Virus record (IMG/VR): IMGVR_UViG_3300020417_001190
Coordinates: 1-26,365 of that record
Length of the DNA: 26,365 nucleotides
DNA from: a virus
Direction: 5' to 3' (one strand)
A program made the position numbers and the translations under genes. This document shows positions 6,477 through 14,919 of this stretch, piece after piece (the stretch's first letter is position 1; the number at the start of each line of letters is the position of its first letter). A model generated the notes under the pieces. It was not told where the DNA came from. It did no database searches and was given only the letters and a program-made list of their open reading frames with translations.

Positions 6477-9400
6477 TTAGGCTGTTTGAGGCCCATAAAG
6501 TTTGTTGTATTCCTCTTTGAACTGCTCGACGGTTAAGGGGATTCCAAAATTGTTGAGCATGTTTTGAATGACACTGTCAGGCTGCTGCATAACAGCGGGC
6601 AGATTAACCATGTTGGCCAACATCGTAATCGCACCACTCACATTGCCCTGGCTTACCATGTTGCCGAGTCGAAGACTCGGATCAGGATTTGTGTGGCCGG
6701 CCATCATCGTGTTTGTTGCTCGGAATGAATTGTGATCGACTCCACCGACAATGCCGTCAGACGCCCAACCAGTGTCAGCCGCCTGTTGATTTTCCAGATT
6801 TCCAACATCACTAACATTTGTCGGCGATTGGCCTTGCCAGCCGCGAAAATCAGCCGCGATATCACGACCTGTGTAAACCCCAGAATTTCCGATCCCGCCC
6901 GATCCCGAGATGATGGAGGCTATGACATCACTTGGCACTCCTCCAAATGTGTTACCGCCAGGATTTACGTTACCGCCAGGATTTACGTTACCGCCAGGAT
7001 TTACATTGCCGCCAGGATTTACATTGCCGCCAGGATTAGCGCCAGCGTCAGACACACTAAAGATTCCAGGGAGCGCTTTGAGTCTGGCGAGCTCGTTTTC
7101 CAGAGGGCGCGGCAAACCACCGGACAGCGCCTTGAGGTCTTCAAGGTGACGTATCTGAGCGTCAATATCGCCGCGAGCAACCGCATCCTGGTATCTGGCC
7201 TGAATGGTGATCGCGTCGTTTTCTTGATCAGATATTGTGCCGTCATTAGATGAAACAGTGACGCCAGGTTGCGAATCGGGCTGCAAATCTTCTTCTGATA
7301 GCAAGCCCTCGGAAACCAGATACTCATCGAGCTTAAGTCGAGCGCCCATCATGGCATTCTCAGGCGTAAAATTTTCGTTTATGAGTCTGTTGTACTCTTC
7401 CTCATAAAGTTGCACACCAGCATCGATTTGTGCATCGGACGCACCCAAGCCCGACATGGCGGTTCTAATCGTTGCGACATCGACACTCTCATCTGTTTGT
7501 GCATCAGTGCCCGCTTCCTCCTGAGCCGTCTCGGCTGGCATTTCCAAGCCCAGCAAGTCATAAATCATCTGGCGAGTTGGAATTCGGTCAATTCTGTCCT
7601 CCTTGCGAATCTTGTCTTTCGCCTCGTTCCATTGGCCTTCTGAAAGATCATCCGGCTTTGACATTAATCCCTCGTCAGTCAAAACCCGATCATTGAAGAT
7701 CCATCCGTTTTCGCGTTTTGTAGCTCGCTCCTCGAGCTGGTCTTGACTCAAGGTGTCGTAGAACTCATCGGACGTTTCATCCAACTGTTCATCCGTTCCC
7801 GCCGTACCGCCGTCTGTTGGTTGCTCAGCGGTCGGCTGTTGCGTCGTCGCACCACCCGGATTTGGATTAGTGGTGCCAGGTGAGGTCGAGGTTGACGAAC
7901 CTCCCCACCAGCCTTTTTCTTTACCGAAATCCCAAATCGCTTTAGCGCCAGCCACCCCACCGAGGATCGAGCCAATCGTTTCAAGAGCGCTAGAATCCCC
8001 CGAATTGACAGCGCCATTAATCAGGCCATCAACCGTTGAGTTGCCAGTTGAGATACCACCGCTACCGTTGTCGCCTGGCTGTTGGCCACCGCCACCACTT
8101 AACAATTGATCGATAAGGTTAGCAGCAGCATTCAGTGCCGCGAGCTCCTTATTGAACTTGTCAACCGTCACCGTTTGGTCAGTTCCAAACCTGTTGAACA
8201 TCGGTTGAGCAATGTTGACGGCGCTTTGCAGTTGCTCCATCGGCAGTTGCTGATCACGCAAGAACTTTTCACGTTCCGCATCGATTTCCGCTTGATTCTG
8301 CGTCTGGAACGCCTGGTTCGCTTCGTAGATGTCTCGGAAGTTTCCACGACGGGCCGCGTCACCCTGCTGCATTAAATTAAATCCAATATCGCCAATTGCT
8401 CGCAGATTGTTTGCTGCCGTGAGGCCTTGCCCCCGATTCTGGAATGCGAGCCTGGCATTCTCGGAAGCTACATCACTAGCGATACCAAGACCTCGATTGT
8501 AGGCGTCATACCTTAGATTACTGCCGACGTCAGCGATCCGATCAGCCGCGCCCCTGGCAGCAATAGCCTCTGCTGCGCCTCTTCGCGATGAAGCGGCCTG
8601 CCCTACACCAGCCGCCGACGCTGCAATGCCAGGCATTTGGTCTTCGTACAGGTTCCTCGTGACATCTCTCGACGTCGCGTCAATCATTCCATCAATATAG
8701 GGGTTGTTGGAAATACGATTAACCATATCCATATCCGGTCCCATGTTCCGAATTGGCGACCAATCAAGCGCAGAGGTGTAGTAGCCCTGAGCGTCTCGCA
8801 TTGCCGGGCTTAACTCTTCCCCAGCACCATATATCGCATCAGCATATTGTTGACCCCCGCCACCTTGACTCGCATACGCGGCGAGATTGTTGAGCGCTGC
8901 GATTTGATCTGGCGTCATGTCAGCGATCCAGTCGCCGCCGTATGTTTGCCAGGGATACTGTAACTGTGCATTCGTGCCGCCGGAGATATTTCCAAGCAAC
9001 GTTGCGAGCCAATCAGGTGGCGCACTTTGTTTGGTCGTCTCCTGAACCGAATCAAAAGTATCGTCATCAACCGTCGGCGCTGGGTCTACATCTGTGCTGT
9101 TGTTCGTCGCTGCCGTCCACCAGGCATTTTCTTCAACTGGCGGGGTGCTGTAGCCGAATTGCTGATTGAGATAGTTATGCGCTGCACGAGCTCTCGTCGA
9201 CGGGTCTGGATTGTCGTTATAAATCTGAACTAACGCGCCTCTCTGCGTGTCGGAAAGCGCAGACCAATTGACTGGAACACGACCTTTGTTGCCCATGCCG
9301 TCATCGATTAAAACGTTGCGAACCTCATCGCCTTCCCCTGCTGGGTTCATGTTGAACGGGTTGTCCATCGTCGCTTGGTTCGGCGGCTGACGAGATTGAG

Positions 9401-10151
9401 TCGTGTCCGCAGTGTCTCCCATGTTTGTTTCGTCAGGCTGAATTCTTCCTTCAATGTTTGTTTCGTCAGTTTGTTGATTAACGTAATCTTGAGCGCGGGC
9501 CTCGTTCTCTAAACGAATCCTTTCTCGCTCGGCAATTATTTCGTTTTGCCCAGCAGCTTGCTGTCGACGTCGTTCCTCATCTTGAGCTCGCATTCGATCT
9601 TGCTGGGCCTGCTGTTCAGCAGCTTGTTGCTGGGCGGCAGCCTCTTGTGCAAGCCGATTCCGTTCCAACTCCGCGTAGTATTCATCTTGCGCGGACATGC
9701 CCGTCCCTGACGCAGCGCTCGCGGCAACGTTCGACTGCATGGTCGCTTGGATTGGTGTCGTTTGTGCTGCTGTTAATGGCTGGGTCGCTGCCATTGGCTG
9801 GGTCGCTGCGGTCTGCTGCATTGCTGCCGCTGGCTGGGTTGCCATCGGCTGGGTTGTCGTCACGGGAGCAGTTGAACCAGTCACTACACCGGTCTGTGGT
9901 TGTCCAGTGTTCGCCACACCAGGCATCGGCAATGGCGGCAATCCTTGGGCTGCACGAGCTGCGTTTTGCGCGGCAATAGCTTCCGGCGTGGCGAGAAGTT
10001 GGTTGAAATCCGCAGGGTTGTAGCCTTGCCCCGCATTCATATTGCCGTAGCCAAAAGGACTGTACTGCATATTCGGATTCATGGTTTGCGGATAGCCAAG
10101 TTGAGCCGGATTCGAAAACGGAAACTGAACTGGCATGTTCGTGTATGACAT
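6477..10151 (-). CDS. Giant structural (internal virion / ejection-type) protein with low-complexity N-terminus
   Basis: A 1224-residue protein, the longest in the window. Residues 1-60 are rich in N, P and Y; about 60-260 are rich in Q, A and T with a charged coiled segment; about 390-670 contain a helical core (around DGMIDATSRDVTRNLYEDQ and AASSRRGAAEAIAARGAA) of a kind often seen in podovirus structural proteins encoded beside ejection proteins. A Gly-rich linker (about 690-790), an acidic region, and five tandem GGNVNP hexapeptides (about 1038-1066) precede the C-terminal domain. The start has AGGAG seven bases upstream, nine bases after the previous stop. Assignment to the virion is by composition and context; it may be a core protein or long tail component. 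Confidence 0.75.
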   Translation of the reverse strand: MSYTNMPVQFPFSNPAQLGYPQTMNPNMQYSPFGYGNMNAGQGYNPADFNQLLATPEAIAAQNAARAAQGLPPLPMPGVANTGQPQTGVVTGSTAPVTTTQPMATQPAAAMQQTAATQPMAATQPLTAAQTTPIQATMQSNVAASAASGTGMSAQDEYYAELERNRLAQEAAAQQQAAEQQAQQDRMRAQDEERRRQQAAGQNEIIAERERIRLENEARAQDYVNQQTDETNIEGRIQPDETNMGDTADTTQSRQPPNQATMDNPFNMNPAGEGDEVRNVLIDDGMGNKGRVPVNWSALSDTQRGALVQIYNDNPDPSTRARAAHNYLNQQFGYSTPPVEENAWWTAATNNSTDVDPAPTVDDDTFDSVQETTKQSAPPDWLATLLGNISGGTNAQLQYPWQTYGGDWIADMTPDQIAALNNLAAYASQGGGGQQYADAIYGAGEELSPAMRDAQGYYTSALDWSPIRNMGPDMDMVNRISNNPYIDGMIDATSRDVTRNLYEDQMPGIAASAAGVGQAASSRRGAAEAIAARGAADRIADVGSNLRYDAYNRGLGIASDVASENARLAFQNRGQGLTAANNLRAIGDIGFNLMQQGDAARRGNFRDIYEANQAFQTQNQAEIDAEREKFLRDQQLPMEQLQSAVNIAQPMFNRFGTDQTVTVDKFNKELAALNAAANLIDQLLSGGGGQQPGDNGSGGISTGNSTVDGLINGAVNSGDSSALETIGSILGGVAGAKAIWDFGKEKGWWGGSSTSTSPGTTNPNPGGATTQQPTAEQPTDGGTAGTDEQLDETSDEFYDTLSQDQLEERATKRENGWIFNDRVLTDEGLMSKPDDLSEGQWNEAKDKIRKEDRIDRIPTRQMIYDLLGLEMPAETAQEEAGTDAQTDESVDVATIRTAMSGLGASDAQIDAGVQLYEEEYNRLINENFTPENAMMGARLKLDEYLVSEGLLSEEDLQPDSQPGVTVSSNDGTISDQENDAITIQARYQDAVARGDIDAQIRHLEDLKALSGGLPRPLENELARLKALPGIFSVSDAGANPGGNVNPGGNVNPGGNVNPGGNVNPGGNTFGGVPSDVIASIISGSGGIGNSGVYTGRDIAADFRGWQGQSPTNVSDVGNLENQQAADTGWASDGIVGGVDHNSFRATNTMMAGHTNPDPSLRLGNMVSQGNVSGAITMLANMVNLPAVMQQPDSVIQNMLNNFGIPLTVEQFKEEYNKLYGPQTA
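6955..7038 (-). repeat. In-frame 18-base tandem repeat (GGNVNP x 5)
   Basis: CCGCCAGGATTTAC recurs at 6955, 6973, 6991, 7009 and 7027, exactly 18 bases apart, inside the giant structural gene. On the coding strand each unit gives the hexapeptide GGNVNP. The copies differ only at synonymous positions: one end has GTT-AC and the other ATT-GC in the plus-strand text. The repeat probably encodes a flexible linker and can change length by slippage. Confidence 0.9.
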
Positions 10152-10160
10152 AAGTATCTC

Positions 10161-10409
10161 CTAGCCCAATTTATTCCAGGCGGCGTTGTAATAGGTGTAC
10201 ACGCCCTGGCCTGCACCTGGGTTCCAATTTGTGCCGTCCGCAAGGACAGTTAAACCATCCCACCGTTTGGTCGGCTCCGCGTTGACGGTAAAAAACGTAA
10301 ATTCAGTTCGATCAGCATGAAACTGCTGCGCGATCTGCCGAAAATATTCATTTAAAAAAGGTTCAATATCCTGGGGCGTGGGCGAAAACTGTGGTCGCTC
10401 GTCGGTCAT
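10161..10409 (-). CDS. Small phage protein of unknown function
   Basis: An 82-residue soluble protein with no signal, membrane helix or cysteine. It has a helical N-terminal half (PQDIEPFLNEYFRQIAQQF) and a C-terminal half rich in W, Y, N and G ending GVYTYYNAAWNKLG, a pattern like small virion or fibre-associated proteins. Its ATG overlaps the stop of the nozzle-like gene (ATGA) and it ends nine bases before the giant structural gene. I do not recognise a family; context suggests a minor structural or assembly role. Confidence 0.7.
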   Translation of the reverse strand: MTDERPQFSPTPQDIEPFLNEYFRQIAQQFHADRTEFTFFTVNAEPTKRWDGLTVLADGTNWNPGAGQGVYTYYNAAWNKLG

Positions 10410-12034
10410 CTGCGTCCCCTTGGAGTCGATATCTCGATGTCCAGACCATTGAGGCTGAACAGCGCGGGATTTGAAGTGTCATTAGGCTCGATTCGATACG
10501 CAAGATAGCGACCCGCAGCACGAACATCGACCGCATAGTCGGTATCATCATCCAGGTCGTAGGTGACAGATGCTTTCCAATCAATTGAACCCTCTGCTGT
10601 TGCATGAGTGCCGACGGTAAACTTGACTACGCCCTGGCCTGCCATCTGAGGGATGATTCGATTCAGATAGATGATCTTATTCGCCCCCTCTCCAGCTTCG
10701 TCAAGATCAATTGCGCGGTGCTCAATCATCGCATCGCGACGAAACGTTGTTACGGGGTTTGTCGCTCCCGCGTAGTCCATATTCCACACGACGCCGCTAT
10801 AGCTGCTCACGCCGAGCAAGCTAACCGTTTCATCAGCACCGGACATTTGCGCGTAGGTGGTGTCACCGAAGTCGCCATACGTCTCGCTCGTTAGACCGCT
10901 ATAGTTGACAGAACTATCGGCAGGCCGAGGTCCGACCGCGATGTGTTTCAAAATTCCGTTCCCGTTTAGCTCTGCGACGACTTGCGTGAACGCATAGTTG
11001 TGAATTGAGTTGGCAATAAAGAAGAGGTTGCCGTCGCCGCTCGAATAACTCCGACAAAGAAACACGACTTCGTTGCGTTTGGGGTAATAAGCAGCGACCG
11101 GTTTGAAATTTAGATTGAGAGTGTCGTACAGGTAGCGCGTGTTTTTTTGATCACTGATGGATTGCTTAGAGAAGCCGTCATGCACATAGATGTCGCGATA
11201 GCCGAAAACAACAGCACCATCGCTGGTGATCGCATGGCTTAGCGGGCCTACGCACCCATCATCTTCAAAAACTTTTTTAAATTCGAAGACGTATGCACCG
11301 CCAACAAAGTCTGCTTTCCACGTCCGACGCTCAAAATAGATCATGAGAGAGTCTCGAACCGGTTGCAACGCAGTCAAATTACCGCCTGGCTCAGCCAGCA
11401 ACGTTTCACCGGCCAGCAACGTTGGATCGGTGTGATCCCAATAAGTTTGCGTGTCACCGTCGGCAAATGGGTGGCTCCACTTCACCATTCGTGATTCTTC
11501 ACCGCTACCACCTGACTTGCTGATGCCAACTGCAACCAGAATATTTTTATAAACACTGAGGACGTTGCACTTGTACGTCGTTGGCCAGCCAGGAAGGTCG
11601 ACCATTTGGGATAAGGCAGCAGATGTCCAGTGCGGGTTATCGACAGCACTGTTGTTCGTAATGATAAAATAGCTGCCGAGCTGTACGGCCTGCCACTCGG
11701 TCGCAGTCGTAGACATCGATACCGGTGGACTCACATCAGTTTTACTGCCTGTTAAATCGACAAACTCGACCTTGATGGTGTCTGGCGATCCTGTGACTTT
11801 CGAGACGACAATCCAGCCATCACCGGAACTTCTCGTGAACGGGTGACAAAACAAGAATGTTTCGTTCGCCACATCGTCGAGAAAAACAGATGCATTTGAA
11901 AAACTCGACAACGACTGGTCTTGAATCCTGATTGATCGAGCGCTTCGAACGCCTTGCGTTGGAATGTCGCTGTTCGCAATATCTTTTATTTCGCCGGCAA
12001 GCCCGATCTGACGTAGTGCTATCGTTTTGTTCAT
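10406..12034 (-). CDS. Tail nozzle / DNA stabilisation-like protein
   Basis: A 542-residue protein with dense beta-strand character throughout, consistent with a beta-propeller or nozzle fold. The N-terminus (GEIKDIANSDIPTQGVRSAR, residues about 11-30) resembles the opening of podovirus nozzle and gp10-type stabilisation proteins, in which a short specificity segment is followed by a propeller. It sits after the adaptor and receptor-binding genes and before the internal proteins, the normal place for the tail hub. I use the ATG at 12034 because it overlaps the upstream stop (ATGA); a GTG five codons earlier is also open. The family call is moderate; the structural role is more secure. Confidence 0.65.
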   Translation of the reverse strand: MNKTIALRQIGLAGEIKDIANSDIPTQGVRSARSIRIQDQSLSSFSNASVFLDDVANETFLFCHPFTRSSGDGWIVVSKVTGSPDTIKVEFVDLTGSKTDVSPPVSMSTTATEWQAVQLGSYFIITNNSAVDNPHWTSAALSQMVDLPGWPTTYKCNVLSVYKNILVAVGISKSGGSGEESRMVKWSHPFADGDTQTYWDHTDPTLLAGETLLAEPGGNLTALQPVRDSLMIYFERRTWKADFVGGAYVFEFKKVFEDDGCVGPLSHAITSDGAVVFGYRDIYVHDGFSKQSISDQKNTRYLYDTLNLNFKPVAAYYPKRNEVVFLCRSYSSGDGNLFFIANSIHNYAFTQVVAELNGNGILKHIAVGPRPADSSVNYSGLTSETYGDFGDTTYAQMSGADETVSLLGVSSYSGVVWNMDYAGATNPVTTFRRDAMIEHRAIDLDEAGEGANKIIYLNRIIPQMAGQGVVKFTVGTHATAEGSIDWKASVTYDLDDDTDYAVDVRAAGRYLAYRIEPNDTSNPALFSLNGLDIEISTPRGRR

Positions 12035-12615
12035 TTGAAGCAAATCCACATTAGATTGGCAGCAGTCAGATAATCAGTTTTTGAGATCGTGAAGCCATCC
12101 GCATCGAAACTGCTCAGCGTCCCGCTTGCTTGTGTCGTAATGCCATTCCAGGCGTAGTAGAGAGCAGATGTGTACTGGTTAGAACTGTCTCTGCCAGAAC
12201 TGCCCGCGGCCAACGTGCCAAGGCATTGGCCTGCCGGATAATCAGCGCTTGCCGCACCGATGCTCACATTCATATAGTTCGTCGTCACGACGTTGGCCAC
12301 GACCACGATGACTGACGGCTGAAATCCAACGCCCGTCACAGCATGAGTTCCCGCGCTTGCAGTTGTTTGCAGTAAACCGATTTCTGGAGATGTCAGAGTC
12401 GGCAATGTCACGCCCTCGAGCGCCGTGATTCTCGCGTCAAAACCATTCATCTGCGCTTGAGTCAAATTCATCGCAGCATCGAATCCGTTCGGAAACGTTT
12501 GCGTGATGGCCTTCTTGATTGAGCGCAAGTGATCGTCAGCCTGGCTCGTAGGATCGCCAACGACGGGGTTTGACGAATCAAGATCGTAGATAAAATTTGC
12601 AGGATCAAGACTCAT
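12031..12615 (-). CDS. Receptor-binding-type tail protein, paralogue 3
   Basis: A 194-residue protein, third of three tandem paralogues. It shares an N-terminal block (ADDHLRSIKKAITQTF, about 26-41), a short helical connector (RITALEG, about 62-68), and a beta-rich C-terminal half with VTGVGFQP and the SFDADGFTIS motif, ending in MWICFK. The DHLR-x-IK block is typical of the N-terminal attachment part of phage fibres and collar proteins, and the beta half is then the likely host-contacting part. The start overlaps the stop of paralogue 2 (ATGA) and the stop overlaps the nozzle-like gene, so the row is translated as a coupled set. The middle of the C-terminal domain differs strongly from its sisters. 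Confidence 0.7.
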   Translation of the reverse strand: MSLDPANFIYDLDSSNPVVGDPTSQADDHLRSIKKAITQTFPNGFDAAMNLTQAQMNGFDARITALEGVTLPTLTSPEIGLLQTTASAGTHAVTGVGFQPSVIVVVANVVTTNYMNVSIGAASADYPAGQCLGTLAAGSSGRDSSNQYTSALYYAWNGITTQASGTLSSFDADGFTISKTDYLTAANLMWICFK

Positions 12616-13208
12616 TGAATTGCCATCCAAGTGATATCGATGTCCCAAAGCCCGAGGGACTCGTTTAGTGTAAAACCGTCACTGTCAAAACTGACTAGCG
12701 TGACTCGTGCAGCAGAAGTTTCGTTTGCGCCATACATATCGAGAAGGTAAGACGACGATTGATAAGTTCGATCAGCCGTCGGATGCCAAGCATCTGTCGT
12801 GCCGGATAACGTGTAGGTGTTCGTGCCGTCGGCGAATCCAATCGAATAGTTCGCTGAAACAATTCCAGCCACGGTGTCGTCGCCAGTCGACATGGCAATT
12901 AATTTTGTCGGCTGATAGCCAACGCCTGTCACACTGTAATTGCCTGAACTCGTATTGATCGAAAGACGTCCGGTTTTGACTTTTATTTGAGGGAAGTTCA
13001 GCATCGATGCTTCCAAAGTCGCGATGCGAGACTCCATTAAATTAATTTTTGTCGGGCCGACTGTGACCGCCCCCGTCACACCAGAAAAGGTCTGCCGCAA
13101 TGCTTTCTTGATGTGACGAACATGTGAAGCAGCGTCCGCAAAGCGGTCGTTGTATGAAGGATCGTTTGCGTTCAGCCCCTGAACGTATTCGGCGTTATTT
13201 AAACCCAT
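12612..13208 (-). CDS. Receptor-binding-type tail protein, paralogue 2
   Basis: A 198-residue paralogue with the same plan: attachment block SHVRHIKKALRQTF (about 28-41), connector RIATLEA, then VTGVGYQP and VSFDSDGFTL, ending TWMAIQ. The aspartate of the DDHLR motif is replaced by SHVR, so this copy is the most diverged at the N-terminus. The start at 13208 overlaps the stop of paralogue 1 as TAATG; a longer GTG reading would lie within the preceding gene and adds nothing conserved. Predicted short fibre or receptor-binding subunit; no enzymatic motif. Confidence 0.7.
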   Translation of the reverse strand: MGLNNAEYVQGLNANDPSYNDRFADAASHVRHIKKALRQTFSGVTGAVTVGPTKINLMESRIATLEASMLNFPQIKVKTGRLSINTSSGNYSVTGVGYQPTKLIAMSTGDDTVAGIVSANYSIGFADGTNTYTLSGTTDAWHPTADRTYQSSSYLLDMYGANETSAARVTLVSFDSDGFTLNESLGLWDIDITWMAIQ

Positions 13209-13819
13209 TATGGAAATGCCACCCACATCATGACCGGCTCCTCGCCGCCTGACGCTTGTAAATTTATCGTGATGTCGAATCCATCGCTGTTAACTGCTCC
13301 GATTGACAGCGAGGACAGCGACTGACCGCTAGAGGCGTACATGAAGGTCGCGAAACTCACAAAGTTGGCACTGTTCGCGAACGTGCCTAGATCAGTCGAA
13401 AGGCTGGCAACATAACCGCTGGTGTGATCCTCGTTCCAAGCGCTAAACGATATACCGCCACGGCTGTTTGTGGTTTTTGCTGTTGACCAAGCCCATATCG
13501 TTTTTGGCTGAAAACCTAGTCCGGTCACACTAATCGTGTCATTCGATGCATAGCCGGTTGTGTCTGTAACGCCAAGTTTTGGCGTGATTTGCGAGAACGT
13601 CAGCCCTTCCAGCGTTGTCAGTCTGGAGTCCCACGAGTCGATCTGGGTGCTCGTCGCGTTTATCGCCTCATCAAACTCATCGCCAGTTGATCCGGCAAAT
13701 GTTGCGAGAACAAATGTCTTTATCAGTCGCAGATGATCATCTAGCTCATTTGCTGGATCGGTATCAGCGGGTAGCGCGACGTTAAAGTCTGAGATGTACG
13801 TTCCCGTCTCAACGGTCAT
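13208..13819 (-). CDS. Receptor-binding-type tail protein, paralogue 1
   Basis: A 203-residue paralogue, first in reading order. It has DPANELDDHLRLIKTFVLATF (about 21-41) at the N-terminus, the connector RLTTLEG, then VTGLGFQP and NSDGFDI near the end, finishing MMWVAFP. The domain order (attachment block, short trimer-like connector, beta-rich tip) is shared with the two genes that follow. It overlaps the adaptor gene by 11 bases. The three copies probably arose by duplication; they may assemble as separate fibres or as one mixed structure. Confidence 0.72.
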   Translation of the reverse strand: MTVETGTYISDFNVALPADTDPANELDDHLRLIKTFVLATFAGSTGDEFDEAINATSTQIDSWDSRLTTLEGLTFSQITPKLGVTDTTGYASNDTISVTGLGFQPKTIWAWSTAKTTNSRGGISFSAWNEDHTSGYVASLSTDLGTFANSANFVSFATFMYASSGQSLSSLSIGAVNSDGFDITINLQASGGEEPVMMWVAFP

Positions 13820-14432
13820 GGTAAACAGCCTGAACTTGAATTGGCGAACCGGAGTAAAGTTCGTCGCTTGTGTTTTCGACGATCATCGTCAACGTATCCA
13901 TGTAATATTTTTCCCACGTTGGGATACGCTCATCCTCGTTAAGATATGGCGCTGCCATCATGAGAGAACCGAAGACGTAGAGATCGGGATGCGTCGTCAT
14001 GACAGAGTTGGTCGCCGTGTCGCTCGTCACGTCGCTAGAAACATCCGCGTAGTAATATAAATCGATGTCGTAGGTCGCATCTGGCGCTGGATGAAACACA
14101 AACGCATTATTGATTCGGCAAAACACTTTTGGCTCGCCCCCTGCGCTTTCGTTCTTCAAGCGCAACCGAAGCTCCGATTCTGATACCGCGTCAAGCGGCA
14201 GATCGTTGACAAGCATGTACTTTAACGACCGGTAATCGCTTGGCACGGTGTACGAGTTTGTGACCAGTGATCCACTGCTCACGGCCTCATTTTCTCGACA
14301 CTTCAGAACTCTGAATATCCTCGCCTGTGCCATATCAATAAAATTGGGCACTTGTGACGCCAGGTCTGTCCGATCATAGAGATAAGACGTTATCTCAGTT
14401 TTAAGCGTACCGATGTCAGATACTATCGCCAT
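13809..14432 (-). CDS. Head-tail adaptor, SU10-type
   Basis: A 207-residue protein. The helical N-terminus (LKTEITSYLYDRTDLASQVPNF, split by the usual short loop) and the following SLVTNSYTVPSDYRSLKYM segment match the phage adaptor family (SU10 adaptor type), which forms the ring that joins the portal to the tail. A long C-terminal helical region around HPDLYVFGSLMMAAPYLNEDERI is also typical. It lies downstream of the portal, scaffold and capsid genes and directly upstream of tail proteins, as expected. AAGG is found about 11 bases before the ATG. It overlaps the preceding gene by 17 bases. Confidence 0.82.
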   Translation of the reverse strand: MAIVSDIGTLKTEITSYLYDRTDLASQVPNFIDMAQARIFRVLKCRENEAVSSGSLVTNSYTVPSDYRSLKYMLVNDLPLDAVSESELRLRLKNESAGGEPKVFCRINNAFVFHPAPDATYDIDLYYYADVSSDVTSDTATNSVMTTHPDLYVFGSLMMAAPYLNEDERIPTWEKYYMDTLTMIVENTSDELYSGSPIQVQAVYHDR

Positions 14433-14829
14433 CTGCCGTTACCTTTTTTCGCTCTGGCAAATGCGTTTTAGCACCGCCAGGGATTAAAATTTGTGAAGAC
14501 TTTTTCTTTTCAGGTCGCAGCTTGCTCATCTCAGAATGAAGCCACTGCATGTGCTTCGTCTTCAATTCTGGCGTCGTCGCGAACTCGTGATGTGTATGTC
14601 CCGTCATCTTGCACCAGTGAGCCAGCAAAACAGGCGTTGTCGATCCGGCGTAATGCCAGCCATTTCGATTTCCAGCTTTGGGTGCAGTGTTCACCATCTG
14701 ACTGAGATGCTTGATGTGCTCAATCACTGGACCTAAATTTTGGTGCTCGCCGCGATAGTTTTGGCCGTCTTCAGAGGCAAAAGTACGAAAGCTATCTCCC
14801 GCCATTCTTGTTAAACGTTTTTCAGCCAT
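14416..14829 (-). CDS. Small phage head-region protein, unknown
   Basis: A 137-residue protein, starting MAEKRLTRM at 14829. This ATG has GGAG five bases ahead; a longer reading from 14862 would run through the terminator stem behind the capsid gene and is unlikely. The protein is basic and hydrophilic, with several histidines (GHTHHEF, EHIKHL) and a Lys-rich C-terminus. The position between capsid and adaptor suggests a head-completion, capsid-associated or adaptor-partner role. I do not recognise a domain. Confidence 0.72.
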   Translation of the reverse strand: MAEKRLTRMAGDSFRTFASEDGQNYRGEHQNLGPVIEHIKHLSQMVNTAPKAGNRNGWHYAGSTTPVLLAHWCKMTGHTHHEFATTPELKTKHMQWLHSEMSKLRPEKKKSSQILIPGGAKTHLPERKKVTADGDSI

Positions 14830-14838
14830 GCTGTCTCC

Positions 14839-14886
14839 AAAAAAAGAGGGGGAGAAAGGCAAAGAGGCAAAAGCCCCTCTCCCCCC
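14839..14886 (-). terminator. Intrinsic terminator or attenuator behind the capsid gene
   Basis: On the minus strand GGGGGAGA (14885-14878) pairs with TCTCCCCC (14855-14848), and the transcript continues into TCTTTTTTT (to 14839). The loop contains a second possible stem (AGGGGC/GCCTCT type) that would compete. It lies between the stop of the capsid gene and the start of the next gene, so it probably lets more capsid messenger accumulate while some transcription reads through to the tail genes. Confidence 0.85.
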
Positions 14887-14919
14887 AAGCCCTGCATAAG
14901 CAGAGCGGGAGTAGGTGAT

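Noticed and set aside
6910-7149. Plus-strand frame with repeated PPGFTL units
   Set aside because: It is the antisense reading of the in-frame GGNVNP repeat of the giant virion gene; the repeat length of 18 makes all frames periodic.
12031-13819. Diversity-generating retroelement acting on the three paralogues
   Set aside because: No reverse transcriptase or template repeat is seen; the differences are spread over the domain and not limited to adenine positions.
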